Part shown: piece after piece, positions 52,646 to 64,000 of the stretch
Layout: each line of letters opens with the position of its first letter
Numbering within the stretch: position 1 is the stretch's first letter
From: Trichinella spiralis
Taxonomy: Eukaryota > Nematoda > Enoplea > Trichinellida > Trichinellidae
Assembly: GCA_000181795.3 (NCBI GenBank)
Contig: CM012953.1
Span: forward strand, 12,961,520 to 13,025,519
Reading direction: 5' to 3'
DNA: 64,000 nt
The notes under the pieces: generated by a model
The model's database searches: none
What the model saw: the letters and a program-made list of their open reading frames with translations, nothing else
What the model was told of the DNA's origin: nothing
Translations under genes and position numbers: made by a program

Positions 52646-53265
52646 ACATTTTTCTGAATCGAAAGAATTTGGCAGCTTGCACGTTGAAATGAAAATGCAT
52701 TTTTGCATATGGTTTGGAGAAAGAAAATAATAATACAAAAGGAAACGGTTTGATTGGAAAAATATTCGAAATTTTTAGTTGAAGATTGTATTTATTAAAG
52801 ATCGATTAATCAGTGAGTTGGAATAAATGGCTTTGAAGTTATCATTGGCAAATAATTGTTTTCGTGTTAAATTATTTCATTCGGGAAATTTAATTTGAAT
52901 TCGATGCATATAAACAAAATATGAACATGAAAGAAACAGTGCACATTTTTGTGTTTTGATTCAATATTATTATATTTGGTAAGAACTGAAATAAACATTG
53001 AAAATTGCGTTGAAATTTTTATCAATATTGACAGTACAATAAGTAAGAGAAGAAAATGAAATTATCGCATGTTTGTGTATGAAAAGTCGAAAGAAATGCA
53101 TTTCTTAATGCAATAATTAATTTTTTGGAAATAAAATTATTAAGTCACGCAATATTTTGCGACCGTTTTGTTGGGATAGTTTTTATTTAAATATTTCGTA
53201 ATTGCAAACTTTTTCTGAACAAATAATTGTTGTGAAAATGTTAATAATTTTCAGAGTTGTTGTAA

Positions 53266-53317
53266 ATGAGTTCATTTATTGCTGTTGAAGTGAATGATAA
53301 TCGACTGAAAAATGAAG
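53266..53317 (+). CDS. Candidate first coding exon, unidentified gene
   Basis: ATG at 53266 opens MSSFIAVEVNDNRLKNE and stops at a donor (GTAAATTT) in phase 1. A good acceptor (ataattttcag) lies 11 nt before the ATG, as in neighbouring genes. The next exon is unclear: a plausible one at 53870-53967 has the wrong phase for direct joining, so an exon may be missing between them. Confidence 0.35.
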
Positions 53318-53869
53318 GTAAATTTTCTAAGTTTTTCCCATGCATAATTATGAATTAATATTATTTTATTTTTTGTTGTATAATTTTTTGCAATTGTTAT
53401 TTATTATATAATAATATATGGAGTAGAAAATGCAGAATTTTGTAATTTGAAATTTGCAAAGTTTCTTCACGTATGTGTGTATAATAGTAGGTAATGAATG
53501 GTTATGATGTTGTTATATTTAATTTTGTGTAATGTGCAGTGAGTGAAAATATTATTATAATCAGTGAAAGTATGAAGGATATACTTTTTCACATAAAAAA
53601 GAAACATGAGAATAAAATTCAAGTTTAGAATTATTGAAATTAAATAATAATGATTAATAATGCAACATTGTCGGTTTGTGTAGTTCAATTTTCTTTTGGA
53701 TAGATATAATCCAATAGTGAAGCCAATAACAAGTGTGAATTACAAATCTATTTGTTTTAGTGTTCAGAGAATCGCGCTTCTACTAATTGAATAAAATCTA
53801 TCTTTTGTCTGAATACATCAGTTTTCTCTCTTCTTGATTCTGTTTCTCTTATTTGTTTCTTACCAATAG

Positions 53870-53967
53870 TGCACAAATATACAATCTTCATTTGAGGGAG
53901 GAGAATGAACACATTCAACCACAGGATGTCTCGATTCTCAAAAAAGTTCTCACTTCAAGCTGTACTG
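53870..53967 (+). CDS. Candidate internal exon, unidentified gene
   Basis: Bounded by an acceptor (taccaatag) and a donor (GTATTAAG), this open stretch reads AQIYNLHLREENEHIQPQDV then SILKKVLTSSCT, with a polar, helical, protein-like composition. No family is recognised. It may continue to 55602 and beyond, where tttcag is followed in phase by ADALSQENISLLFI, but that link is weak. Confidence 0.35.
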
Positions 53968-56900
53968 GTATTAAGTATTTTTATTATTTTTCTTTCATTG
54001 CATACTGTTTACTGTAAAAATTAAACAGTTATAATTTTTCAAAATTACATATGCAATATTTGTGATACATACATAAGGGTGCAAATTATATAAATGATTC
54101 TTATCGTTTTATTGACTAACAACCATTTTTCTGCTTTTTCTTGAAATGTATTATTTTCTTCAAATTGAAATTTTAATACTAATAACAAATTTTCAAATTA
54201 GTTTCTGCAACACAAACAAATTTCAGAAGATTTTAATTTTATCAATTTTTGGAGCTTTTATCTCAATACACTTTTGTTTCACTACTTTCAAATCGTACAA
54301 TGATTTATCAGACGAAAATCAAATAAAATTGCAAAAATGTTTTCATTTAAATTTTTGTAAATTTCTGTAAGATTGCTTTTTATCAATAATGAAAACAAAT
54401 CTGCACAATTTGCTACTTAAATTTGATTACTTGATTTGCATTTTAAATTTGTTTTTTTAAAGTATGTTGTCAGCGATATTTTTTTGCCTTCTAATTATAT
54501 TTAAATTACACTTTAAATAGAGGTTATGTTGTGAAAAATAGTTGTACATTTCATGAATGCATTTCTAAACACAGAAAGTACTGTAAACGTTTCAATTTAG
54601 AGTTTGATCTTCACACATTGCTATTAATTTTTTTCATTTAATCTCAATGTTTTCTTCTTTCAAATGAAAATTTAAACTTATTTGCCTATTCATTGCATCA
54701 AGCAATGTAACTGCTTGTAGATTTAATACTACAGTTTTAAATAAATTGTGACAAAATGGAATATAAAAGCAATACAATGGTATTTTTCAACAGATATCAA
54801 TTCAACTCTATAATAACGTGATTAATAATAATAATAATGTTGAATACTTTTTATAATTTAGTAACTGTGAACTGATAAAAGACATTTGGAATGTGCATTT
54901 TCAGGTTTATTGATTTTATTACTACTGTCTTTGCATGTTTCATCAGAAAATGCTTTCTGAGTCAACCGACCGTCGACTTATTGGTTTTTTTTGATAAATT
55001 CGTAAAAGTTTCCGTTTCACTGCTAATTTTAGTGTAACATATGACCCATTCGATAATCGCTTTGATTGCCTGAATGATTAGAAATTTGAAGCGAATGAAA
55101 ATAATTTAATCTTTTATGCAAAATAGTATAATATACAAGATTAAGCAGTAAGCTTTTTTCTTTGTCACGATGAATTTAAGAAACTGAGAAGAATGTCTTC
55201 ACGTTGCAGTACATCAGCAAGACAGGCAACTTTTTCATCGGTGATATATATATATATATATATAGAAATACCAATTCACTTTTATTACTGTTTCTCTTGT
55301 TCATGCAATGATTCCTAATTTTATTCAACAAATCAACATATGTTACAATGTTGTATGCGGTCTGTTTTGGAGATATTTTTATGGTAATTTATTGTTTTTA
55401 TTTGTTATAATTTATTGCATGCTTTTATGCAATTATCAATTTATCAACCAAAGCTTAAAGTACAACTTTTGAAATTTTATTTTTCAAAGAAGAAAAGTGA
55501 AATTAAATTTTAAGCTCTTTATTCATTAAAATGAAATAGAAAAGCAAAAGCAAAACTATTCATTTGTAGTTGGTGATGATAAAAAATAAATGATCATTTC
55601 AGCCGATGCTCTTTCACAAGAGAACATTTCGCTTTTATTTATAAGCAGAATGATGGAAATATGGAAAATAGAAAAAGGAATTTTTGTATTTTGTATCAAA
55701 ATTTATGTATCAGATTGAGTAAAAAATTTCAGATGTATTGTGCATAATTCTTCAATTTATAAAACTGAGAAGAATGTTTTTTCTGGCAAATTTGGATTTT
55801 TCTGGTATATGTGTGTGTGTTTGCATAGTTTGTGTTGCAAGCTTATTGCTAATATTTCACATGAGCAGAGAGATAATCAGAGCAGCAATGACGACATATA
55901 ATTGCTTCAGGATTCGCACCTGCTGTCAATGGTAGTCGAAGAATGTACACTGATCGAGCAGTTCAGCCAATAGTATCAAGCCGTCGAATGCTAATGATTA
56001 AATTTCAGTTTTCAGTCTAGTCTTGGTTCTTAGAGAGCTTCTCTTTTGACATATTCAATATCCTAGTTGCTGTCTATCTTCTCATCTGCATTCCATTTGC
56101 TGTTTTCATTTCAGCAAATCAGTGTCTTCTGAAAAGCTGACAAAAATTGCTCCATCAGGCTAATTCATGGCGCGACTTTTCAATTTGGCCTACCATGTCA
56201 AAGAATCAATCATTATTTGGAAACAATGCAGCAGCACCAAAATAAGGCAAGCCGTGATTTGTTCATCCTTCTTCCCACTTGCTCACTTTTTGCAGATTGT
56301 GATCGCCGATTTTCATTGAGTTTCATTTAAAATTTCTTTTCTTTATTCATCTCAAAACTGAACAACAATGCCCATTTCCACTAATTTTGATTCCATTCTG
56401 TATTTCAACTAATTTTCATATTTGCATCATCCAAAATTAATTCATAATAGTTGCACTTTCTTTATTTAAAACAAATATAGCACAAATAATTTCTAATTAT
56501 AGCGTTCAACTTGATAGCAATTGGATTAGGCTTTTCGTGCTTTTTCATAATTGTGCTTTTGTGACTCTATTTCCTTTCTTGCATTTTCTTTCCAATGAAT
56601 AAACGAAATAATTCTCAAAGTCTCCATAATCAAATAATCTGCTTCTCAGATATCTTTTTTTATTGGCCATTTAACTTATCCATTTTGTTTGTTTTCACCG
56701 AAATGATTTTAAAAACATTTTTTTCTTCCTCCACTTTTATAAACATCATACATAAATAGATTTCAGATGAAATTTATCTTTTATACTTTTATAAGAAATG
56801 AAATTTTCCATTTTTAATTATTTTAATTTCACTGAAATTTGAGGGAATATTTTCGATCAATTTAGAATATTAAATGAGATAATGTAATTAAATTGAAATA

Positions 56901-59246
56901 AGAAGATTCAATTTTTACTGAAAGTATATTCTAATAATTTTAACATTAATGCTTTTTAAAAAGATTGCATACTTTATTCATCACACGTTCACTTTATTCA
57001 TGTTCAGCTGGAAAAAGTCTAGAAATTTTGCTCTCTCTACTAAAAGTGAATGGAAAAGTTTTCTTTTTTATATCACTGCTAATGGTAATGGAGGTAGGAG
57101 CTGATTAAGTTTGCATATGACTGCAAACATGTGCTGCAATGTATTAATGATAAGCGTTGTATAATTTAAATCCAACCCTTTTATACTGAGCAACAGAGTT
57201 CTCTGCACGTTCATGCTAGATCATATGAAATTTTTGTGTATAGTTTCATACTTATACAAAAACAGCAATACAGTATATCTATTAATAACGTTACGATACG
57301 GTTGCTTTATTAATTTATCATTATTTGTATAAGCAATATTTAAAATCAGTGAGGTATCTAAAATTATCTATCTAAAATTATCTATCTAAAATTTCTTTTA
57401 AACTTTTAATAAATATAATAAAAAGTGATTAATTGCGTTATGGAGCATCTTCCTAATACTTTCAGAAATGATTTTTAACCTGTAAATTGATATAAGCAAG
57501 TCCATTTTAATAAGAATGCAAACAAATATTCAAAAAGTTTTATTCCATTTTCTGTTGAGCTCATCTACATGAAAAATTAATCCATTTTTGTTAAGCGCAA
57601 TGTTCAGTACAATTACAGTATGGTTATTTACATAGAAGTTCACATTTCTTGTCCAGTATATGATACAAACACAAAGATCAGCAGTTTGATTACAAAACTT
57701 TTCATTTGATTACTTTCTTAAGTGTCATAAAAATTGCAATTAACATTTCAAATAGTATAATTTTATACATAAAAAATAGTAAACAAGTTTTGAAATGACA
57801 TTCAGTTCATAAAGTTTTTAATTAAATCAGTATTATGCATTTACATAAGCAAGTCACAACAATTGTAGAATTTTTTAATAATCTACTTTCTTTTTAATTA
57901 TTCTTTGTATTTTGTTATGAATTATGAAGCATTTTTAATTTTTAGACATTCTGATTTTAAAATTAATTTCATTTTTCCTGTCTTTAATTTTTGTACTACA
58001 ACCCTGAGAGATGTAAATAAGCTATTTTTATTTAATTTTTGTACTGTATAAAAATTACTGTATAAGAGTTTTCAGATGTATATCGCACAGTTAAGTTTTG
58101 ATTCTGACATGGCATGAAGTGTTAGATTTTTATATCTTTTATTTTGTAAGCTGTGCAGAACAGTTTGTCCTTTTCAAAATTATATTTTTATTTTTTTATA
58201 TTTCATAAAGATGTATGGCTAAAAATATGATATTTCTGTGAAGTTAACTACTGTCATAAGTAAAACCTGGTCAGTTTCTGCTGAAATTTCACTTTTGTTC
58301 TAGAAGTGTTCATATTCAGAATTTTAAATTCATGTCAATTATAAAAAAGTGAATTATTATGTTAAAGTAATTTCAATAAAAGTTTTGCTTTTCAATGATT
58401 TTTACCTTTCATTTCAATGACAGAACAATTTTTAAATATTTTTTAGTGTTTGAAACATATTAAATTAAACAAAAGCATAAACAAATATACTAAACATTTA
58501 TGTAATAAAATGAAAGAGTAAAATTGATCTCTTTATATCAATAAAGCAAAGATTACATTTAAACAATTAGTAATACTTAGCTTCTAAAGATGATACGTTT
58601 TTCAATTAACATCCATTGATCTAAATGCAGTAAAAAAGATAATAATTGATAGTAATATATTCATTATTATTAAAATAATACCGTAATAAACATATTGGTA
58701 TTTCAAATAAAAATAAGATGCCTATGACAATGAATGGTTGTTATCTTAGATTTATTAGATCCATAGTGGCCAGCAAATGTATAGCTTTAATTATACTATT
58801 CATATGCATATACATAATACGTGATGATTTATGCAGTGCATTTTATTCTTGTTTATGCAATGCATTCTATAAGAGTGCATTTATGCAGATAGATAATTCA
58901 ATCCACTTTTCCTTGAAAATCATTCAGTAAGAAAGCTGACTTTAATATTTATGCAAATGCAAAGATCATTAAGACTCTCATATTGCAGTGCGTTAATTAC
59001 AAGCAGATTGATTTTATGGTTCATTTTTTGATAATTTACAAAAACTTTATTTATTCTAAACCAATAGAAATTTTAATGTAATGTTAATTTAATTGTATTA
59101 TATACATTGCAGGTGAGAATAATAATGTTTATCATTTTAGATGAGTACGTCCTACTTTGGTTGAGGTTCTCATATACCTGTACAATTAAAGGGAAGTTGT
59201 GGAATTTTATAAAAGAAATTGAACATAATAATCCGGTACAAGCAAA
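53968..59246. other. AT-rich stretch with a less AT-rich patch at 55860-56330
   Basis: No complete gene is supported. A (TA)n tract lies at about 55243-55264. The patch at 55860-56330 has more balanced base use, like the 5' regions of flp-14 and the cysteine-module gene, but no open frame of note on either strand; it could be a promoter or enhancer. At 57357-57400 there is a short tandem array of the 14-mer ATCTAAAATTATCT. Confidence 0.4.
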
Positions 59247-59331
59247 ATGAGCGAGATAATGGTTAGAAAAGTGAAGAAACAACGAAATGTTCACTTCAAA
59301 CAAATAAATAAAGCTGACTATATTGATCAGG
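59247..59331 (+). CDS. Candidate first coding exon, unidentified gene
   Basis: ATG at 59247 opens 28 codons, MSEIMVRKVKKQRNVHFKQI then NKADYIDQ, ending at a near-consensus donor (CAGG|GTGAGTAA) in phase 1. It is basic and hydrophilic, with no signal peptide. No downstream exon was identified; the less AT-rich patch at 59690-60050 carries no clear frame on either strand. The family is unknown. Confidence 0.35.
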
Positions 59332-61363
59332 GTGAGTAATGCATATGAGTGATTTGTTATTCTATTTCACTGACTGTTTATTGATTTCCGTAATTTTACG
59401 CAAAATCCAATGATTTCAAATTTTATTAGTTATTTTCTGTAATTTTAAATTTCTTTTAACTGCAATTGTATATTTTGAGCACATGCGTATGTGTTTGCAT
59501 ATTTCAGTTTTTATCAAATTTATTTATGTTCATGGAGGGGGAATTATTAAATTTTAACTGAAATAACGCCAAGATTATATTGGAAGATTAAAAATTACAC
59601 AGATTTTGCGAAATATTTAAATTATATAAAAGCACTAGATTTTGTAAATCTACAATTTGTGCATCCTCTTTTATTTGCTAAGTTCGTCAGATTAAGACTT
59701 GTTGGATTTGATAATTCAGAGATTTTAATGATCCTGCTGAGCTGTAAATTTGTGGCACTTGTTTCATAACTTCCGCTGCCAGCAAGGGACAAAGGAGAAC
59801 TTCAACTCCTCCACTTAAAAGGCGGTGTGATGCGTCTCAATGATGACAGTGACTTTTTAATTGATGTCCGTTAAATGTCTCGCTTTTCCTTCATTCAATG
59901 ATGCACCGCAGGCTTTTCTCAAATTTGGCTATTGAATCGCATCTGATGGAAATGCAGGATTAGAATTGTTTATCAAAAGTCGGCTAAATGGCTTTCTTCA
60001 GATCAGGTTCTTTGCTTAATTGTTTCTTTGATCCAAATGTTTCAGGTATTTTTTTATTAGTCTAATTATATTTGTTATGAAATTATCTTTTATGCCAATT
60101 TTTATGAAAATTTAAATTTGTAATTCTTTCATCATACTTTTGAAAAAAGAAGAAAATTATCAACTCATTGATCAATGAATCCGCATAAATATAGTTATTG
60201 AAATGAAATATTTTCGTAGTATTTTATAGAAAAAGTTTCTGTAAAATGAACTAGATTTGGCCTATGTTTTGCTTCATTTGTTTCAATAATTAGATATATT
60301 CTAACTTACAAACATGAAATGCAAATTTTTTCAAACTTATAACTTTCCAGCTGTACAGTATCACACAAAAAGGGCATTCGGTTGAAATACGACAAATTCA
60401 AAGACTATTTTGAATATATATTGAATTTTATAATCGCTTTTTGTAATCACAATTTAATTCAATTTCACTAATCATGCATGATTCACATTTGATTTTCAAA
60501 TGTACAGCATTAAATTGTTTGTGCAACACTTTAAATTAAATAAATAAGTAAATAATATAAAAATTGCACTGTCTTTATTGCGATGTAAACAATTATTACA
60601 TTTAAACATAATCTTCGTAGATGAAAAGAAATATTAAAAATGAAACAGTTCAATAATTAAATATTGATTGTAATGCAAATATAAGTATTGAATCGTAAGT
60701 GTTTGACAAATTCAAATATTTTTTTAATTTTCATAAATGATTTTTTTATCATATTTAAATAGAACGGGAAGAAGTTTCAGAAGCACAATACAATGTTTGA
60801 CTTTTGTGAAATATTAGTTAAATCTCAAGTGTATAGTTTAATTTTTTAATGGTAATTAATGATGAATTAATCACACAAAATAAACTCTGTTTTGTAAAAA
60901 ATTTATTATCAACTTTAAATGATTAAAAATTGATAAAATTGTCATTATTTACCATTTTAAAACATTTAATAAGATAATAAACAACCTGCTATATATAAAA
61001 TTGTATACACATAGTGGCGTGTAAAAAATTATATATGACCAAAAAACTAATCCAAAAAAAACATTAATTACTATTCACCTAACACGATTGGAATGAAAAT
61101 TATGATTTATGATTTGAAAATTGGATTGAATTTTAATTTATGATAAACATTAGCTTCGCTATATCAATAAATGAATATCAAATAGCATAAAATCTACTGA
61201 AGAAGTTGACAAATTTTTTTTGAAGATGTTCAAAAGTGACATCTTTATCTTTTTGTTAAAATAGTCATTTTTCTTTTTTCACTTAAATTTACATTACGCT
61301 AAATAGATTTATACTTTTGCCAGCATTAAGACAGGTTTAATATTTTAGCAAGCTTAACAACAA
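59332..61363. other. No supported gene; composition patch at 59690-60050
   Basis: AT-rich, except for a more balanced patch at 59690-60050 containing a TATA-like cttaaaagg near 59813. Open frames are short on both strands. This may be regulatory DNA or the intron of a gene starting at 59247. Confidence 0.4.
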
Positions 61364-61612
61364 TTAATTTGTAAATTTCTTTTGCTGGCTGCCATAAAAT
61401 GATTTCTTTTTGCCAGTTGAACTACTGTAACATGACTTAGCTGAAGCTTTTCCATTTACGTAATTTTCTTCTTGATTTTGCTGTCTGAGATCACACTTTA
61501 TAATATTAATTATGATTACAAAAGATTGTAGAATTTTTGCTTTGTAATAAAAGCGTAATATTCTGTTAAGCATGCTTCTGGAACTAGATGTAAATTTGCA
61601 AATGCCAGGTAA
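61364..61612 (-). CDS. Candidate 3' terminal exon, unidentified gene
   Basis: A minus-strand frame open for about 83 codons after a possible acceptor (aatag). It reads LPGICKFTSSSRSMLNRILR, a hydrophobic stretch (ILQSFVIIINIIKC), then polar DLRQQNQEENYVNGKASAKS and a Ser/Lys-rich end (KKKSFYGSQQKKFTN), and stops with TAA. The polar C-terminal part has protein-like composition, unlike chance frames here. An alternative is an exon starting at TGTGATCTC (about 61497). No partner exon was found upstream (to the window end). Confidence 0.3.
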   Translation of the reverse strand, partial: LPGICKFTSSSRSMLNRILRFYYKAKILQSFVIIINIIKCDLRQQNQEENYVNGKASAKSCYSSSTGKKKSFYGSQQKKFTN

Positions 61613-64000
61613 CGCATACTATTCTTTGTATTATTATGTGTGTTAATGAAATATCATAAATTTCATTCAGTTTATTAAAAATAAAAAATAAGCTTTATCT
61701 ACTTTATATTTCTTTGCTACATTGGTAAGCTGATCTGCTTCGCAGAATTTTTCACAATTACCAGGAGAATTTATTAAGAAAATTTATTCTCTTCAGATAC
61801 ATTAATAATTACATAATGTGCACTGATTCATTCACTTTTGATATGCATGCATTTTGATATATCTTGATTTTATTAAAGTTGAACTGAATTTAAATTTGAT
61901 AAATATATTTAAAACTAAGAAATAACTATTTGCATTTCGTTTTTTAAAATAACACAGGTATTTATTTAAAATATAGTCAATAAAAAAGCTTAAAGAGTAA
62001 CTTCATTTTTGTAGAATTTTAAATACATTATAATTATTATAAGGAATTGTAATAACTGTGATGTAATTTTGATTTTTCGAAAATTCACTTCATTTTATAA
62101 TATAAACCACTTTATTTCATCCAATAATATAGAAGAATAACATTTCCACTTTAAACAAGGGAAAGTATAAAAATCAATAATTGATCCATGTTCTGTCTAT
62201 TATATACAATGTATATAATGAGTGTGAATAAATTTGTTGTGTTCTTAATTAACTTCAGCTTCTATGTTTTATAAGCCTTCCTGTACTTGAACTTGTTTAT
62301 ATGTGCACAATTTTAATAAAATCGTGGTAGTTTATTTTTGTCAGTTAATATGCAATGTAATGATTAATGATTAATGTATTACCCATAGAAAATATGAAAT
62401 TTACTGACTTATGTTGGAATTTAAATATACTCGTATAGCATATATTTTCTGAAATGCATAAGATAACGCAAGTGCACAAAATTCGAAAATTGCAATTTAT
62501 GTTATGAATGAATGAAGTTATGCTTGATGAATTCAGTCATACAGGAAAAAATTATGATCTTTTTCATATTTAAAAGCATTTGTCTTTAAAAATAATAAAA
62601 TTAAGGCAGTGGATAAGTGTAGATTGGAACTACTCCATTCACATGCGTACTACACACTGTTTCCAGCTGCATAGAAGAAATTCATATGCATAACATTTAC
62701 TGTGTATTTAAAAGAATATAATTAATTAGATATGATGATTGTTTATTTTTAATTATTTAATTCTGACCATATTAAAATTGTCAACTAATCATTAAAATTT
62801 AAAATTTCAATTCATTGAATTAAATCAAAGTGAAACTTCAAAATTCTGATGCACAAGAAACTCATTTATTTAAACGAAATTTAATCAATTCATTTTTTCA
62901 CACCATGCCTTTTCAGACGGGCGTGTGCTGTAATTGGCTTATTGCAATTTCAAATTTAAGCGATGTAATATATATATAATATTTAAATATTAGGCAGAAA
63001 TAAAAGATGAAATTAAATCTTATTAACTGAATGCTTAATCATTGCATTTTAATCGGTCGCTATTATATGGAGAATTGCAAACTCATATCTTAATTCTTTT
63101 TGCAATTTAATCGGACAAAAATTTTGGGAAAATCCTGAAAAGAATAATATGTTGTTATGCAATCATTTTTTGCTGAATCTCCAACATATTATTTTTTCAT
63201 TTATACAAAAAGCTAGATTCAGTTGCAGCTTTGAAGCTTGATGATTGAAAAAATTAATAATAATGATGAAAACAATTATGAAATTTTATAATAATATTTA
63301 CTTTTTGCACAATAAATTTTTAATTGATGAAATGAAATGTGTCATTATTTCATTTCATTTCATTTTATGCACAATAAAAATTAAGAGAGACTATTGCAGA
63401 TTCTTAAAAAAATTAAAATGAGAAATTATCTGGAACATGTGTGACTTAAGACCGGAAAGTTTTGTTGAAAATTGGGAATTACTTTGCATTGAACATTCAA
63501 AAAGCAAGTGATAACTGACTAGTAAAAATTAAATATTTCTTGATCTTTCTGCTTTGTACATAATGTGATGAGCAGATGGCTGGTTATTCATAGTAGCAAA
63601 ATAGAATTTCAAACAATCACAGTCGATTGTAAGTAAAAACTAACAAATTCCTTTTGTCCGAAATGACAAATTTTTCTTCTTATGCCTTTATGTTATCATC
63701 ATCTATAGCTAAAATCAATGAAAATGCTGTTTCAAATTTTATTCAATGAAATATCCTGTAAGCAAAGATAACAGTTTTTAAATACAGTACAAAAATTGCA
63801 TATGCATTAATGTGTGATTTCAATTTTGTAAAAATTTTAAACTATCACTATGACTTTTTCGAAATATTGCTCAATTAATGGAATTATTATTCAAATTTAA
63901 ATAGCTTACAAATTAAAAGTAAGTACGTGAATACGAAAATTTTACGTTTTGCTTTTTCACATTTGGAAACTATTTACAAGCATTTCAAGTAGATGTGTAT
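61613..64000. other. Right end of window, AT-rich, no gene seen
   Basis: No open frame or splice-bounded exon is supported. A local inverted repeat of ATTTC/GAAAT units lies at about 63325-63365, flanked by two copies of TGCACAATAAA (about 63306 and 63367). Confidence 0.5.

Noticed and set aside
63300-63380. Inverted ATTTC/GAAAT repeat flanked by TGCACAATAAA copies, considered as a miniature transposon
   Set aside because: Too short and low in complexity, with no target duplication distinct from the repeat itself.
1-64000. tRNA, rRNA, spliced-leader RNA genes and CRISPR arrays
   Set aside because: No B-box-like sequence with matching cloverleaf arms, rRNA core or regularly spaced repeats was seen by eye; a tRNAscan or Rfam run would be decisive.

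Overview
The window is strongly AT-rich nuclear DNA from a nematode. The clearest markers are an flp-14 neuropeptide gene (three KHE/DYLRF-amide copies, a nematode-specific peptide), short GT-AG introns in almost every gene, and a GABA-B receptor and a deadenylase subunit with many introns each. The high intron density and divergent proteins suggest a non-rhabditid lineage, perhaps an enoplean, but that is inference. There is no prokaryotic, viral or organellar DNA. I recognised no tRNA, rRNA or CRISPR array by eye.

Layout. 0.6-4.1 kb (-): PAN3, the pseudokinase subunit of the PAN2-PAN3 deadenylase. 6.2-7.0 kb (+): a small MEAF6/Eaf6 histone-acetyltransferase subunit gene, head-to-head with PAN3. 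7.2-9.3 kb (-): an unrecognised four-pass membrane protein with a long polar tail, tail-to-tail with MEAF6. 10.7-18.4 kb (-): a secreted modular protein with about 17 tandem six-cysteine modules, nearly one per exon. 22.8-24.1 kb (-): flp-14, with a TATA-type promoter region near 24.6 kb. 24.9-37.1 kb: about 12 kb with no gene I can support. 37.2-37.7 kb (+): a second small neuropeptide precursor ending in KYEFLRI-G-K, an RI-amide rather than an RF-amide. 38.4-45.7 kb (-): GABA-B receptor subunit 1, whose second intron holds a complete piggyBac-type transposon (41658-44349) with TTAA target duplications and an intact transposase. 49.1-49.4 kb (-): a lone first coding exon behind a TATA box. 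51.2-52.6 kb (+): an unrecognised basic/acidic, probably nuclear protein. 53-64 kb: only fragments of genes (candidate exons at 53.3, 53.9, 59.2 and 61.4 kb) in AT-rich DNA, probably genes with long introns or genes running out of the window.

The genes fall into two loose groups: housekeeping RNA/chromatin functions on the left (PAN3, MEAF6) and neuronal signalling in the middle (two amidated-peptide precursors flanking a gene desert, then a metabotropic GABA receptor). Nothing shows that neighbours are co-transcribed. Several genes have a splice acceptor a few bases before the start codon, which fits either 5' UTR introns or spliced-leader trans-splicing. Coordinates of multi-exon genes are outer CDS limits. 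Internal exon borders were deduced by hand from reading-frame continuity and GT/AG signals.
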